The position numbers and the translations under genes were made by a program. A DNA stretch of 13,090 nt from Candidatus Pacearchaeota archaeon (GTDB lineage Archaea; Nanoarchaeota; Nanoarchaeia; Pacearchaeales; GW2011-AR1). The stretch covers positions 1 through 13,090 of the forward strand of contig NZER01000019.1 of assembly GCA_002690445.1 (NCBI GenBank), read 5' to 3'. This document shows positions 1 through 6,800 of the stretch, one piece after another; positions within the stretch are counted from its first letter, which is position 1, and the number at the start of each line of letters is the position of its first letter. The notes beneath the pieces were generated by a model. The model made no database searches, was not told where the DNA came from, and worked only from the letters and a program-made list of their open reading frames with translations.

Positions 1-5
1 GAGTA

Positions 6-428
6 TTAATGAGCATTTATATTTAAGGGTTTTAAACTATCCTCCACTATTTCTGAATAATCTCCTTTCATTATTGTCATAAATTCTACTTTCTTTCCCA
101 TTAGTATTTCCTTAGGCTTAATTGTTTTCCCTAATTCAAATTGTTGTCCAAACTCTATCATTAACTTACCTAGCTTTGTCTGAGGAGATAGGTTTGTAGG
201 TACTCCATATTTCATCTCAAGACTAATACTATCCACCATTACCCAAATATCAGTATATTCATAAGGCTCTTCCCTATAAGTAACATTAGTTATGACCCCC
301 GTATGTTTTCCATCAGGGATTTTTGAACCTCCACTCCATTCAAGTTCTTTAGTTTCATCTTCTTTTTTAGTTTCATCTTCTTTAATAGTACCTAGCCAAT
401 TAGTCGGTTTTATTTCCATATTGTCCAT
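6..428 (-). CDS. Putative OB-fold-like ssDNA-binding protein
   Basis: This 140-aa acidic protein has a low-complexity N-terminus (residues 1-34, with KEDETK twice) and a compact beta-rich region from about 37 to 135. The pattern IPDGKHTGVITNV, then YEYTDIWVMVD, then KYGVPTNLSPQTKLGKL, and finally GKKVEFMTI before IVEDSLKP, resembles small phage and archaeal-virus proteins of the DUF669/single-strand-binding type; this is from memory and no search was run. The probable role is binding single-stranded DNA during replication. ATG at 428 is preferred because GGAGG lies 10 nt upstream; a second ATG three codons later has worse spacing. It overlaps the end of the winged-helix gene by 29 nt, so translation is probably coupled. 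It is the last gene of the left block inside this window. The function is an inference; that it is a real gene is near certain. Confidence 0.5.
   Translation of the reverse strand: MDNMEIKPTNWLGTIKEDETKKEDETKELEWSGGSKIPDGKHTGVITNVTYREEPYEYTDIWVMVDSISLEMKYGVPTNLSPQTKLGKLMIEFGQQFELGKTIKPKEILMGKKVEFMTIMKGDYSEIVEDSLKPLNINAH
348..381. repeat. 18-nt-period tandem repeat inside coding sequence
   Basis: Two copies of a 16-nt unit (348-363 and 366-381) lie 18 nt apart, in frame, and encode two copies of the hexapeptide KEDETK in the N-terminal linker of the OB-like protein. The unit length is a multiple of three, so copy-number change would alter only linker length. Confidence 0.85.
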
Positions 429-753
429 CTTCTTTCGGCCTCCTTTCAGCTTGTTCCTGTAAAATCTTATTTGCTTCCATTGAATCTTCTGTCATTATCT
501 CTCTTTTCTTTCTTAATACATCATGAAAAATCTTTGTATATAATTCGCCATCTCGTTCATCTACCACCACCCTATCACTTCTTATCAAAGCATTAACATA
601 CTCCACCATAGTCCTACGAGAAACACCCCACTCCACCATCCTCTCAGCAATAAGAAACTCCTCATTAATCCCTAAACCTGCCGCCGAAGTATCTTTAATT
701 AGTTTATGAACCCAACTTATTCTCCTCTTCCGCTCTACTTGATTTCTACCCAT
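400..753 (-). CDS. Winged-helix DNA-binding protein
   Basis: A 117-aa charged protein. Residues 13-75 fit a winged helix-turn-helix: helix 1 near 13-22, helix 2 near 32-42, a turn WGVS, a recognition helix around RRTMVEYVNALI (46-57), then a wing of two strands, DRVVVDERDGELYTK (60-74). The remaining ~40 residues are polar and helical and could mediate oligomerisation. The likely role is sequence-specific DNA binding, as a transcription regulator or replication-associated factor; the target cannot be told from sequence. ATG at 753 has GGAGG 10 nt upstream. The start lies one base past the stop of the preceding 57-aa gene, and the 3' end overlaps the OB-like gene, so all four left-block genes look co-translated. 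The inverted repeat upstream of the block promoter is a natural candidate operator, which is speculation. Confidence 0.65.
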   Translation of the reverse strand: MGRNQVERKRRISWVHKLIKDTSAAGLGINEEFLIAERMVEWGVSRRTMVEYVNALIRSDRVVVDERDGELYTKIFHDVLRKKREIMTEDSMEANKILQEQAERRPKEDGQYGNKTD

Positions 754-754
754 T

Positions 755-928
755 TTATTCCTGCCTCCTTTTACTATATGTTCTTAATGCCTTTAATAAA
801 TAAGACAAACAAACCCTTAATAGTTGCCTATCACTATTTTCTTGAAGGTCGGAGGTTGTATGTTCCATTAGGCCTTTTAGTTGTTTTATGATACTTTCTA
901 ATTCTTTGATAATTGTTTCGTTTTTCAT
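755..928 (-). CDS. Small helical protein, 57 aa, unknown function
   Basis: This frame encodes MKNETIIKELESIIKQLKGL followed by a polar stretch and a helical, basic tail ending KALRTYSKRRQE. Two amphipathic helices (about 4-30 and 33-52) suggest a small coiled-coil or helical-hairpin protein. Support for expression: GGAG lies 10 nt before the ATG, the start overlaps the upstream stop as ATGA, and the stop sits one base before the winged-helix gene. The first 24 bases nearly match the start of the upstream gene (MKNETTIK versus MKNETIIK), although the proteins differ after that. No family is recognised. The tight spacing makes non-coding status unlikely. Confidence 0.7.
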   Translation of the reverse strand: MKNETIIKELESIIKQLKGLMEHTTSDLQENSDRQLLRVCLSYLLKALRTYSKRRQE

Positions 929-1098
929 TTTTTTAATTCTCCGTTTTCATTTCCACAATGAAAACACTCAGAGTCCTCTATCCCGTCAAGGAGAGCACCT
1001 AAATTTTTTCCATCTTCACAATATTCACATTCGTATTCAGAACTATTAAAAGTGATAGACACATCTTTGGTTAATTTAATAGTTGTTTCGTTTTTCAT
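925..1098 (-). CDS. Small CxxC zinc-ribbon-like protein, 57 aa
   Basis: The protein starts MKNETTIKLTKDVSITF and contains CEYC at residues 24-27 and CFHC at 45-48, the two-knuckle spacing of a zinc ribbon with about 17 residues between pairs. The C-terminus, NENGELKK, is polar. Four cysteines in a 57-residue protein strongly suggest metal binding, probably Zn, with nucleic-acid or protein binding as the role; this is inferred. It is the first gene of the left block. No Shine-Dalgarno sequence precedes the ATG, but a TATA box lies 22-29 bp upstream, which predicts a leaderless or nearly leaderless mRNA. The stop overlaps the next ATG as ATGA. Acidic residues near the knuckles (EYE, EDSE) argue mildly against direct DNA contact. 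Confidence 0.7.
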   Translation of the reverse strand: MKNETTIKLTKDVSITFNSSEYECEYCEDGKNLGALLDGIEDSECFHCGNENGELKK

Positions 1099-1119
1099 AG
1101 TTTTTATAGGAATACATCC

Positions 1120-1127
1120 TTTATAAA
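1120..1127 (-). promoter_or_regulatory. TATA box of the left block (near-leaderless promoter)
   Basis: TTTATAAA lies with its centre about 26 bp upstream of the ATG at 1098. Archaeal transcription normally starts about 25 bp downstream of the TATA centre, so the start falls at or next to the ATG. The absence of a Shine-Dalgarno sequence there agrees with this. Confidence 0.6.
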
Positions 1128-1143
1128 TGTTGTGGTTGTGAGG

Positions 1144-1252
1144 GGGGGTGTCTTATTCTTTTTTGGTTGAGAGGGTTGTAAAAAGAAAGAAAGTAACCAA
1201 AGAAAGAGAAAAAAGTTTATTAGTGTGACAGACCTCAGAATAAGACACTCCC
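1144..1252. repeat. Inverted repeat, 16-nt arms, 77-nt spacer
   Basis: The left arm is 1144-1159 (GGGGGTGTCTTATTCT) and the right arm is 1237-1252, whose reverse complement is GGGAGTGTCTTATTCT, giving 15 of 16 matches. The left arm ends 16 bp upstream of the left-block TATA box. It could be a pair of operator sites, an origin element, or the base of a long RNA stem. Confidence 0.7.
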
Positions 1253-1319
1253 TCTCCCTTACACATTTCGGTGTAAAAGGTTCTACTGATGGACAAAACC
1301 CACCCCATATCTTAGTAAT

Positions 1320-1344
1320 AAAAAAATATTTATATTATATAAAT
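1320..1344 (-). terminator. Hairpin plus T7 terminator of the long minus-strand operon
   Basis: A palindrome with 8-bp arms and a single central base (1328-1344) is followed on the minus strand, after one A, by seven T (1326-1320). It begins 5 bp after the stop codon of the last operon gene. Archaeal termination depends mainly on the T-run; the AT-only stem would be weak. Confidence 0.6.
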
Positions 1345-1348
1345 CTTT

Positions 1349-1762
1349 CTATCTTTTCTTTCCTATCCTTATTCTCACTCTCTTTTCAGGGACAAGATAT
1401 TTTCTATACTTCTTTAATTTAGGTAGTTGCAATCTTTTTCTTGCAGCTTCTCTTAAAGCAGGACTAGTAATTTGTATCTCTTTCTTTTCTTTGTAAATTG
1501 GTACTTTTTTAACACTCTTAATTTCTTTGGCATAAATAGCTCTCGCTCTTTTACCTCTAACAACTCGCCACTCGAATCCTCTCGTTCCTTCGCGTGATGT
1601 GGTCGGAACAAGCTCCTTTCTATATCTTGAGTATCCTATTTTAACTCTTTTATAGGTATATTTCTCTTCCTCGCCTACTTTTACCTTTTTTTTCTTAACC
1701 TTTATTTTAAGAAATTGGGTAGGTTCGTCGTTATTATTTTTCTTTTTCTTTCTTTTAACCAT
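1349..1762 (-). CDS. Highly basic small protein, 137 aa
   Basis: The protein opens MVKRKKKKNNNDEP and is rich in Lys and Arg throughout, with lysine runs near residues 20-26, a central YKRVKIGYSRYRKEL segment, a short ordered-looking stretch FEWRVVRGKRARAIYAKEI, and a basic tail KKYRKYLVPEKRVRIRI. No transmembrane segment or signal peptide is seen. The charge suggests binding to DNA or RNA, possibly as a genome-condensing virion protein, but no family is recognised. ATG at 1762 is chosen: it sits one base after the preceding stop and gives the MVKRK start shared with a neighbour. A TTG at 1771 has somewhat better spacing (15 nt) from the GGAGG at 1788-1792 and would add three residues. It is the last gene before the terminator. 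Confidence 0.7.
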   Translation of the reverse strand: MVKRKKKKNNNDEPTQFLKIKVKKKKVKVGEEEKYTYKRVKIGYSRYRKELVPTTSREGTRGFEWRVVRGKRARAIYAKEIKSVKKVPIYKEKKEIQITSPALREAARKRLQLPKLKKYRKYLVPEKRVRIRIGKKR

Positions 1763-1763
1763 T

Positions 1764-1901
1764 TTAATCAAACCAAATAGGTTTAACCTCCTTCACATGA
1801 ACATTCTCCCAAAAACCTTTCTTTTTCTTTAATCTTGCTTTCTTTGCTTTTCGGATACCCTCAGGTGTATAAGCATAATGTTTTCCATCTACTATCGGCA
1901 T
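1764..1901 (-). CDS. Small basic protein, 45 aa, phage/virus-type YTPEG-K motif
   Basis: The protein begins MPIVDGKHYAYTPEGIRKAK, continues with a lysine-rich helix, and ends with the aromatic tail KPIWFD. The pattern VxGKxYxYTxEGxxxAKKA is familiar from tiny proteins in phage and archaeal-virus structural clusters (recollection, not a search). It may be a virion or DNA-associated peptide. A GGAGG lies 14 nt upstream of the ATG at 1901, straddling the end of the preceding gene. The stop is one base before the ATG of the next gene, whose ribosome binding site is inside this gene's 3' end. The gene is small but well supported by spacing on both sides. Confidence 0.65.
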   Translation of the reverse strand: MPIVDGKHYAYTPEGIRKAKKARLKKKKGFWENVHVKEVKPIWFD

Positions 1902-1919
1902 TTTATTCTTTCAACCCTC

Positions 1920-2057
1920 CTATTTCTGTAACAATTTTATAGCTTGAACCCCAATAGCTAGTCCAACTAATCCACCTGCTATTGCCAGAGGTTGTTGAAC
2001 CCAATCTACTTTTTGGGGACACCTATAAATTTTCTTAACTATTTTTCTTTTTACCAT
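1920..2057 (-). CDS. Small single-pass membrane protein, 45 aa
   Basis: The frame encodes a basic N-terminus MVKRKIVKKIYRCPQKVDWV and one glycine-rich hydrophobic helix at about residues 24-43 (PLAIAGGLVGLAIGVQAIKL), ending LLQK. The GG and GxxxG-like spacing could promote helix packing. The positive-inside rule predicts the N-terminus in the cytoplasm. It starts in a TAATG overlap with the upstream 80-aa gene, so translation is coupled. Lying among virion-like small proteins, it may be a minor membrane component of the particle; this is inference. No family is recognised. Confidence 0.65.
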   Translation of the reverse strand: MVKRKIVKKIYRCPQKVDWVQQPLAIAGGLVGLAIGVQAIKLLQK

Positions 2058-2299
2058 TATCTTCTTTTCATTCTTTTTAGATTTCTTGCAAGTATTGCTC
2101 TTCTTTCAAGTAAATGGGTAACCTTAATCCTTCTCTTTCCTAATTTACTTGGATTGGTAATAGTTTCTCCCGCCTTTGCTCTTACTATCTTATCTAATAA
2201 TCTCATAGGGATATCTTTTTCTATTGGTATATTTAATTGTCTTGAAAGAGCTCCTTTCTTAATACCTGCCTTTTGTACCCATCTTTTATTTTTAACCAT
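2057..2299 (-). CDS. Small phage-like basic protein, 80 aa
   Basis: The sequence contains WVQKAGIKKGALSRQLNIP (residues 7-25) followed by IPMRLLDKIVRAKAGE and ends in a basic helix, AILARNLKRMKRR. The combination 'KKGALxRQLxIPxxxxIPxxLLxKIxxAKxG' recurs in small proteins of phages and archaeal viruses near structural genes, where its function is unknown (from memory). The helix-turn-helix-like spacing and strong positive charge suggest nucleic-acid contact or scaffolding. AGGAGG lies 12 nt before the ATG, within the end of the preceding gene, and the start forms a TAATG overlap with that gene's stop. The next gene also begins as TAATG at its stop. Confidence 0.7.
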   Translation of the reverse strand: MVKNKRWVQKAGIKKGALSRQLNIPIEKDIPMRLLDKIVRAKAGETITNPSKLGKRRIKVTHLLERRAILARNLKRMKRR

Positions 2300-2688
2300 T
2301 ATCTCTTCCCTCCTAACTTAAACAACTTCTTATGATTTTTGAAGTAATCTTGATGACCATTAAAGAAGTTCTTTTGATTTGCAAACATATTCCCACTACT
2401 AAATATTTTCTTATGGTTTTGAAATACATTAGGTGCATTAATTAGATTCCTATCCTTTCCACTCCAAAATTTCCTACCCTCTTGTTTCCTTATTCTTTTA
2501 ACTACTTCCTTTATTCTCTTCTGTCTAATCTCTTCCTTATGTCTAAATAGTTCTCTTTCATAATGACCTAACCCTCTTTGTTGAAATTCGTTTTCAATCT
2601 CTCTTTCTTTCCAATAATGTTTTTTCATTTCCTTCTCTACCTGTTTCTTATTTCTCCATTCGTTAAATCTATCTTGTATGAATCCCAT
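2299..2688 (-). CDS. Coiled-coil protein with C-terminal FxNxKxxF repeats
   Basis: A 129-aa, very charged protein. Residues 1-75 form long helices rich in Glu, Lys and Arg, probably coiled coil. After NLINAP (81-86) come three imperfect repeats of 13-14 residues: 87-99 (NVFQNHKKIFSSG), 100-113 (NMFANQKNFFNGHQ) and 114-126 (DYFKNHKKLFKLG), each carrying the core F-x-N-x-K-x-x-F. Such short aromatic repeats may bind a partner protein in several copies. There is no signal peptide or membrane segment. The gene starts 2 nt after the nucleotidyltransferase stop, with only a weak GAGAGG upstream, so coupling is likely. Family and function are unknown; a virion-assembly adaptor is one possibility. 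Confidence 0.7.
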   Translation of the reverse strand: MGFIQDRFNEWRNKKQVEKEMKKHYWKEREIENEFQQRGLGHYERELFRHKEEIRQKRIKEVVKRIRKQEGRKFWSGKDRNLINAPNVFQNHKKIFSSGNMFANQKNFFNGHQDYFKNHKKLFKLGGKR

Positions 2689-2690
2689 CT

Positions 2691-3188
2691 TTATTTGTAT
2701 AACCTCTCGTATATTCTTATCCTTTGTAATGCTTCTTTAGTTTTATCCCACCTATACTCCTCCTCTTTGTCCTTTAAAATGGCTTTATATTTCTTTTTAA
2801 GATAACTTAATTTGGCATATCTTATTCCACTTTTAGTAATATTATGAGGGATTTTTGTTTCAGGTTTGGTAAAATCAATTATAGCTTTCTTAGTAACATT
2901 ACTTCTAACTTTCCATGTTCTTGGATACTTAGCTTTTTCAACTTTAAAATAATCTCCTCCAAACTTCTTATCTAATTTTCTCTCAACTTTTCTTGCAGAT
3001 TTTTTTGGAGACTGAGAATAAACATCATAATCTCCCGGCACTGCATCTAAATGAGGCGGAGTATAAAAATTAACGGCAGTACTTCCATAAACTATCCCCT
3101 TACTTTTTTTCAAAAAAGAGTTTATAGTTGGAGAAATGAGAGATTTCTTTTTATAATAATTATCCTTTTTTCTTAAATTGTTTGCCAT
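2691..3188 (-). CDS. Nucleotidyltransferase-fold protein (Pol beta superfamily)
   Basis: A 165-aa basic protein with the minimal nucleotidyltransferase signature: GS at residues 35-36 in IVYGSTAVNF, the metal-binding pair D53 and D55 in PGDYDVYS, and a third acidic position D105 in AIIDFTKPE. These match the hG[GS]...DxD...D pattern of the superfamily, so catalysis is plausible. The substrate (protein, RNA, sugar or antibiotic) cannot be read from the sequence. The C-terminal 60 residues are basic and helical, including IRYAKLSYLKKKYKAIL. It sits in the middle of a virion-like operon, which is unusual for such an enzyme. ATG at 3188 has AGGAGT about 16 nt upstream and a TATA-like TTATAAAA at 3219-3226, so it may also have its own weak promoter. 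Confidence in the fold is good; the role is unknown. Confidence 0.7.
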   Translation of the reverse strand: MANNLRKKDNYYKKKSLISPTINSFLKKSKGIVYGSTAVNFYTPPHLDAVPGDYDVYSQSPKKSARKVERKLDKKFGGDYFKVEKAKYPRTWKVRSNVTKKAIIDFTKPETKIPHNITKSGIRYAKLSYLKKKYKAILKDKEEEYRWDKTKEALQRIRIYERLYK

Positions 3189-3212
3189 GTTATATAGATG
3201 TAATACTCCTAT

Positions 3213-3479
3213 TTAATATTTTATAACCTTACTGAGTATCCAATAACCTCCCATCACAATCACTATGACTAAAGGTACTAAAAAGGTGTTTATACTAAAA
3301 CCTGCAAGTAAAATTATAAATAAAGCCATAAATATTCCAAACACTCCATTAGGCATTCTATACTTTGCTCCTAAATATGCATAAAATATCATAGCTATGA
3401 CTACAAAAATTATTGCACTTCCTGCAAAGTAATTTATGAATATTGTTTCTATATCTAAAGGTTGTACGGGTATTCCCAT
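3213..3479 (-). CDS. Three-helix membrane protein, 88 aa
   Basis: The protein has a short N-terminus MGIPVQPLDIETIFINYF and three predicted transmembrane helices near residues 18-38, 44-63 and 66-84, separated by the short loops GAKYRMPNG and INTF, ending KVIKY. No catalytic motif or family is recognised. GGAGGAGAT precedes the ATG by about 11 nt and lies inside the end of the upstream gene; the intergenic gap is 3 nt, so the two membrane proteins are probably made together and may form a complex. A role as a virion envelope protein or a membrane remodelling factor is inferred from the neighbourhood only. Confidence 0.65.
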   Translation of the reverse strand: MGIPVQPLDIETIFINYFAGSAIIFVVIAMIFYAYLGAKYRMPNGVFGIFMALFIILLAGFSINTFLVPLVIVIVMGGYWILSKVIKY

Positions 3480-3482
3480 TTT

Positions 3483-3899
3483 TTATGTATCTCCTCCACT
3501 TCTAACCCAATCCCATAAGGCAAACATATACCCTACAATAAAAGGTGCAAGTAGAATACTAACTAACCACCCTTGCCAAACCCCTCCTGCATTATTGGCA
3601 ATCGTAACTATCCTAATCCAATCCCCCATCAAAGCAATCAAACTTGCCGAGGCTAATCCTGCAGTAACGGCAATGGTAACTATCTGTCTTCCAAATAAAC
3701 CTATCACTACCACTCCTATTCCTATAAAAGCAGTGATAGTTGCAACTATTTTTAAGAAAAATCCTGAACTATACCATTGAGCAATCGTATTAGGATTGAT
3801 AACTTCAAAGAAATTTCCTAAAGAAACTCCTATCCCTAACAATCCAAATAGAGCAGAAAACCCTACTGCTAAAAATATGTAGGTGTATATCTTGGCCAT
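3483..3899 (-). CDS. Four-helix membrane protein, 138 aa
   Basis: Four hydrophobic helices are visible near residues 6-28, 47-69, 73-92 and 108-131. The second loop contains the conserved-looking GRQIV, and several tryptophans cluster in the second half (GDWIRI, GVWQGWLV, ALWDWVRSG), a pattern common at membrane interfaces. The first helix could act as an uncleaved signal anchor. The ATG forms a TAATG overlap with the stop of the spike-like gene, with AGGGAG just upstream, so it is translationally coupled to it. No family is recognised. It may sit beside the three C-terminal helices of the spike as part of its membrane anchor; this is inference. Confidence 0.65.
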   Translation of the reverse strand: MAKIYTYIFLAVGFSALFGLLGIGVSLGNFFEVINPNTIAQWYSSGFFLKIVATITAFIGIGVVVIGLFGRQIVTIAVTAGLASASLIALMGDWIRIVTIANNAGGVWQGWLVSILLAPFIVGYMFALWDWVRSGGDT

Positions 3900-6800
3900 T
3901 ATCTCATATTCTCCCTAAGCATAATGGCAATTGCTATTATACCTACTATTATAGTTGGAATACCTGATGTCATTAAATCAGGATTAGGACTTGGGAATAC
4001 TCCAAACACCACATCAAATAGGAATACCCAAATCCATGTTTGAACTATTAAAGCCATAGGGGAATATAATCCTGTACTCATAGAAATCCCCCCGACTACT
4101 AAAAATATAAATGTAAATATTATTAAAAATAATCCCATAGGAGATAAACCAAATATTCCTGTCCCATCATTTTTAGTATAATTCTTTAAATCATCAAAGA
4201 AAGTTTTTAATCCATAACCAAAATCATCATTATTTAATACTGCCCAACTCCTAGTTGCATTTGTATAATTACCATCAACATTCCAAAAATACTCCATAGT
4301 AATTGACCTATTGTCTCCTACTGAAACATTTACACTTAAATTCCCCCCTGCACCTATCGTAGAGATATTAGTTGCTAAAACTGCTCCTGATGAAGTATTT
4401 ATCATAGAGAAACCCCAATCAGTCGGAGTCCAAAAAGTTGAATTTAAATCGAAAGTAAATACTTGGAAAGTATTATTATTTAAAACATTATTATTAGGGG
4501 AGATTTTCCATGTCATTCCCCTTACAAAATCATAAGTCTCATTACCTCTTGTTTCTGTTCCTAATGTAATGGTATTATCTTTCGGTTGAAAACTTTTAAT
4601 GACTAAAGGAAATCCCTCTTTCTCAAAACTAAATTTAGTTGTAAAATCAGGATTTAAAAACATAGTTATTCCTCCATCTGCTCCCGTAAATCCACTACCC
4701 AATAAAGTTTCAGTTCCTCCAATATCTCTCGTTGCATTTACAAAGACTCCCTCCAAAGGCACTTGAGCTTGATTGACTACCTGTAAAACTATATCCGCCC
4801 CGTCATTAGTATTTAATAAGTATAATGTTTGATTTAAAGTTGTAATGTCATTACCATTAAAAGGCCTTGTATCTTTTAATCCGAAAGTTCTTTGAGGATA
4901 ATCTGGAGATGACCTGAAAGAAAGAGTTAAATCAGAATAAACCTGAGAAGTACTTGGAGCAGTTACACAAAAATTATGAAAAGAAACATTGATACTATTA
5001 TTTACATAATTACTAAAACTCCTATTAACTTTTCCACTTCCTAACCATGAAGTCCAATCAACATTAGGTAATGTAAAATTTAAAGGTAAACCTGTTACTT
5101 CATCCTTAGCAATAAAATCAACTAATCTTGGAGTATTAGTTACAGGACTACCACATTCAGAAATATTAAATAAATTAATTGTTTGATTAGATTTGTTTGT
5201 ATGAATCTCTGTTGAGCCATGAGTAATATTCCAAAAGAATTGCTTAGTCCCTGTTCCTAAAGGAACATCAAAACTTGTTATAAATTCTGCCTCTGTATTA
5301 GTTCCTATTTTTTTACTTGTATATAATGTCCCATTATAAATTAAATTAGCATTAACACTTTCACTTCCACCCGTACTAATATTTAATGTAAATGTTGCAT
5401 TCTGACTTTCATAAACAGGTGTAGTAAAAGTTTGATTATTCTCTGAAATTGTATAGCTCCAATTTACAGAACTCTGTGCAACATTTCCATAAGTATCATT
5501 TGCATGGATGGTAATATTATATTGATTACTTACTAGAACAAAAGTTGTATGGTTTAATCCACAATTTATAGTAACATTGCTAGAATTATAATTATAAAAA
5601 CAAGTATCCAAATTTGCATCTGAAATTGTCCAATTTAAATCATGGATTTTTCCAATAAAAGAAAAAGGATAAACTATATTTTGAGGGTCGGTAATTGTTA
5701 TGACAGGACTTGTTGCATCAATAGTAAAATCTCTTGTTGAAGCAGTTGTCTGTTGTCCTGTTGTATCACTTGCTTTACAAGTCCAATTATAACTCCCATC
5801 TGCAAAATTGTTAGATACTTCTAAACCTATACTTGTCTGACTTGCAGTTGTATTTCTTGCAGTTTTATTTATTACATCATCTATAAACAAAGATATATTG
5901 GCAAGAGATAAATCATCTGTTGCTGAACAATTAAATGTCAGATTTGTTTCTGTCCCTCTAAAATTATCTGCTGGAGAATTTAAAGTAACCGCTGGAGCAG
6001 TATCAGGAATTAACTCAGTCCCCCATAATGCGAAGATTCCATCAGTTAAACTTGAAGGTGATGGACTCGCCCATGAACTTCCACTATCAGTTGAATACCA
6101 AAATGCCCCATTGCCATAAACATCACTTGTCTTTGCTGTCATTCCCCTGCCTCCTGTGGCAGAGGGAAAATGAACATCAATAGCATACTGAACTCCAGAT
6201 TCTAGGGTTGTATTTGGAAAATTGTTTATAGTAACCCAACCATAAGGATTTGGCTCTACAACGGATTGAGTTGTTGAATTAATTATATTAGCTATATTAG
6301 GTTCTTGAGAAAGTGTAGGACTTATGCTTAAATTATAATCAATAGTAGACCCCTGCCCCCTCATATAAACTTCTACACTTTGCAAAATCCAATTACTATT
6401 ATTTCTTGTTACATTAAAACTAAATGCTGTTCTGTAAGCTCCATGAGAATACTCGTAAGTATTTTCTGTCAAAGTTTGATTACTAAACCTAACTAGTCCA
6501 CTTGTTACTTGCCACTCTTCAATATCTAATCCAAAATATTCAGGTACAACATCAATACTTTCTCCCTGATTAATATCAACCTTTTCTCTTATGGTAAAAT
6601 TTCCAATACCATATTTTGCACTAATATCATAATCAATCCAATCTCCTGTTTTGTTTCTTGTCTTTTCCTCACATTGATAATTATTACTCCCATTACTTAA
6701 AACTCCATCAGTTCCACATGCATTATAAGTTTCAACCCATCCTTTATTATCATCCCAAATTTCATATTGATTTTCCTTTCCTTCAATATAATCATCTTTA

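Larger units (their letters stand above)
1099..1348. other. 250-bp non-coding region between the two minus-strand operons
   Basis: No supported gene lies here. From right to left it contains the terminator of the long operon (1320-1344), a short hairpin with arms TTACAC/GTGTAA and a 6-nt loop (1259-1276), an inverted repeat with 16-nt arms 77 nt apart (1144-1159 and 1237-1252), an inner TTGGTT/AACCAA pair (1163-1168 and 1195-1200), a run of seven G (1142-1148) and the left-block promoter. The only open frame crossing it on the plus strand lacks a ribosome binding site and overlaps a real gene. Confidence 0.7.

Noticed and set aside
1141..1276. CRISPR-like or tRNA-like structure in the gap
   Set aside because: Only one inverted pair is present, no direct repeats with regular spacers, and no cloverleaf could be drawn from these stems.
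1225..1422. 65-aa plus-strand open frame across the non-coding gap
   Set aside because: No ribosome binding site or TATA box, low-complexity product, and it overlaps the terminator and the end of a real minus-strand gene.
1349..1771. Longer form of the basic protein starting at TTG 1771
   Set aside because: Possible, but ATG 1762 immediately follows the preceding stop and gives a start like its neighbours; the gain from TTG is three residues.
1992..2321. 109-aa hydrophobic open frame on the plus strand
   Set aside because: It lies opposite two well-supported minus-strand genes with ribosome binding sites and tight overlaps; its hydrophobicity is the mirror of Lys/Arg-rich coding in AT-rich DNA.
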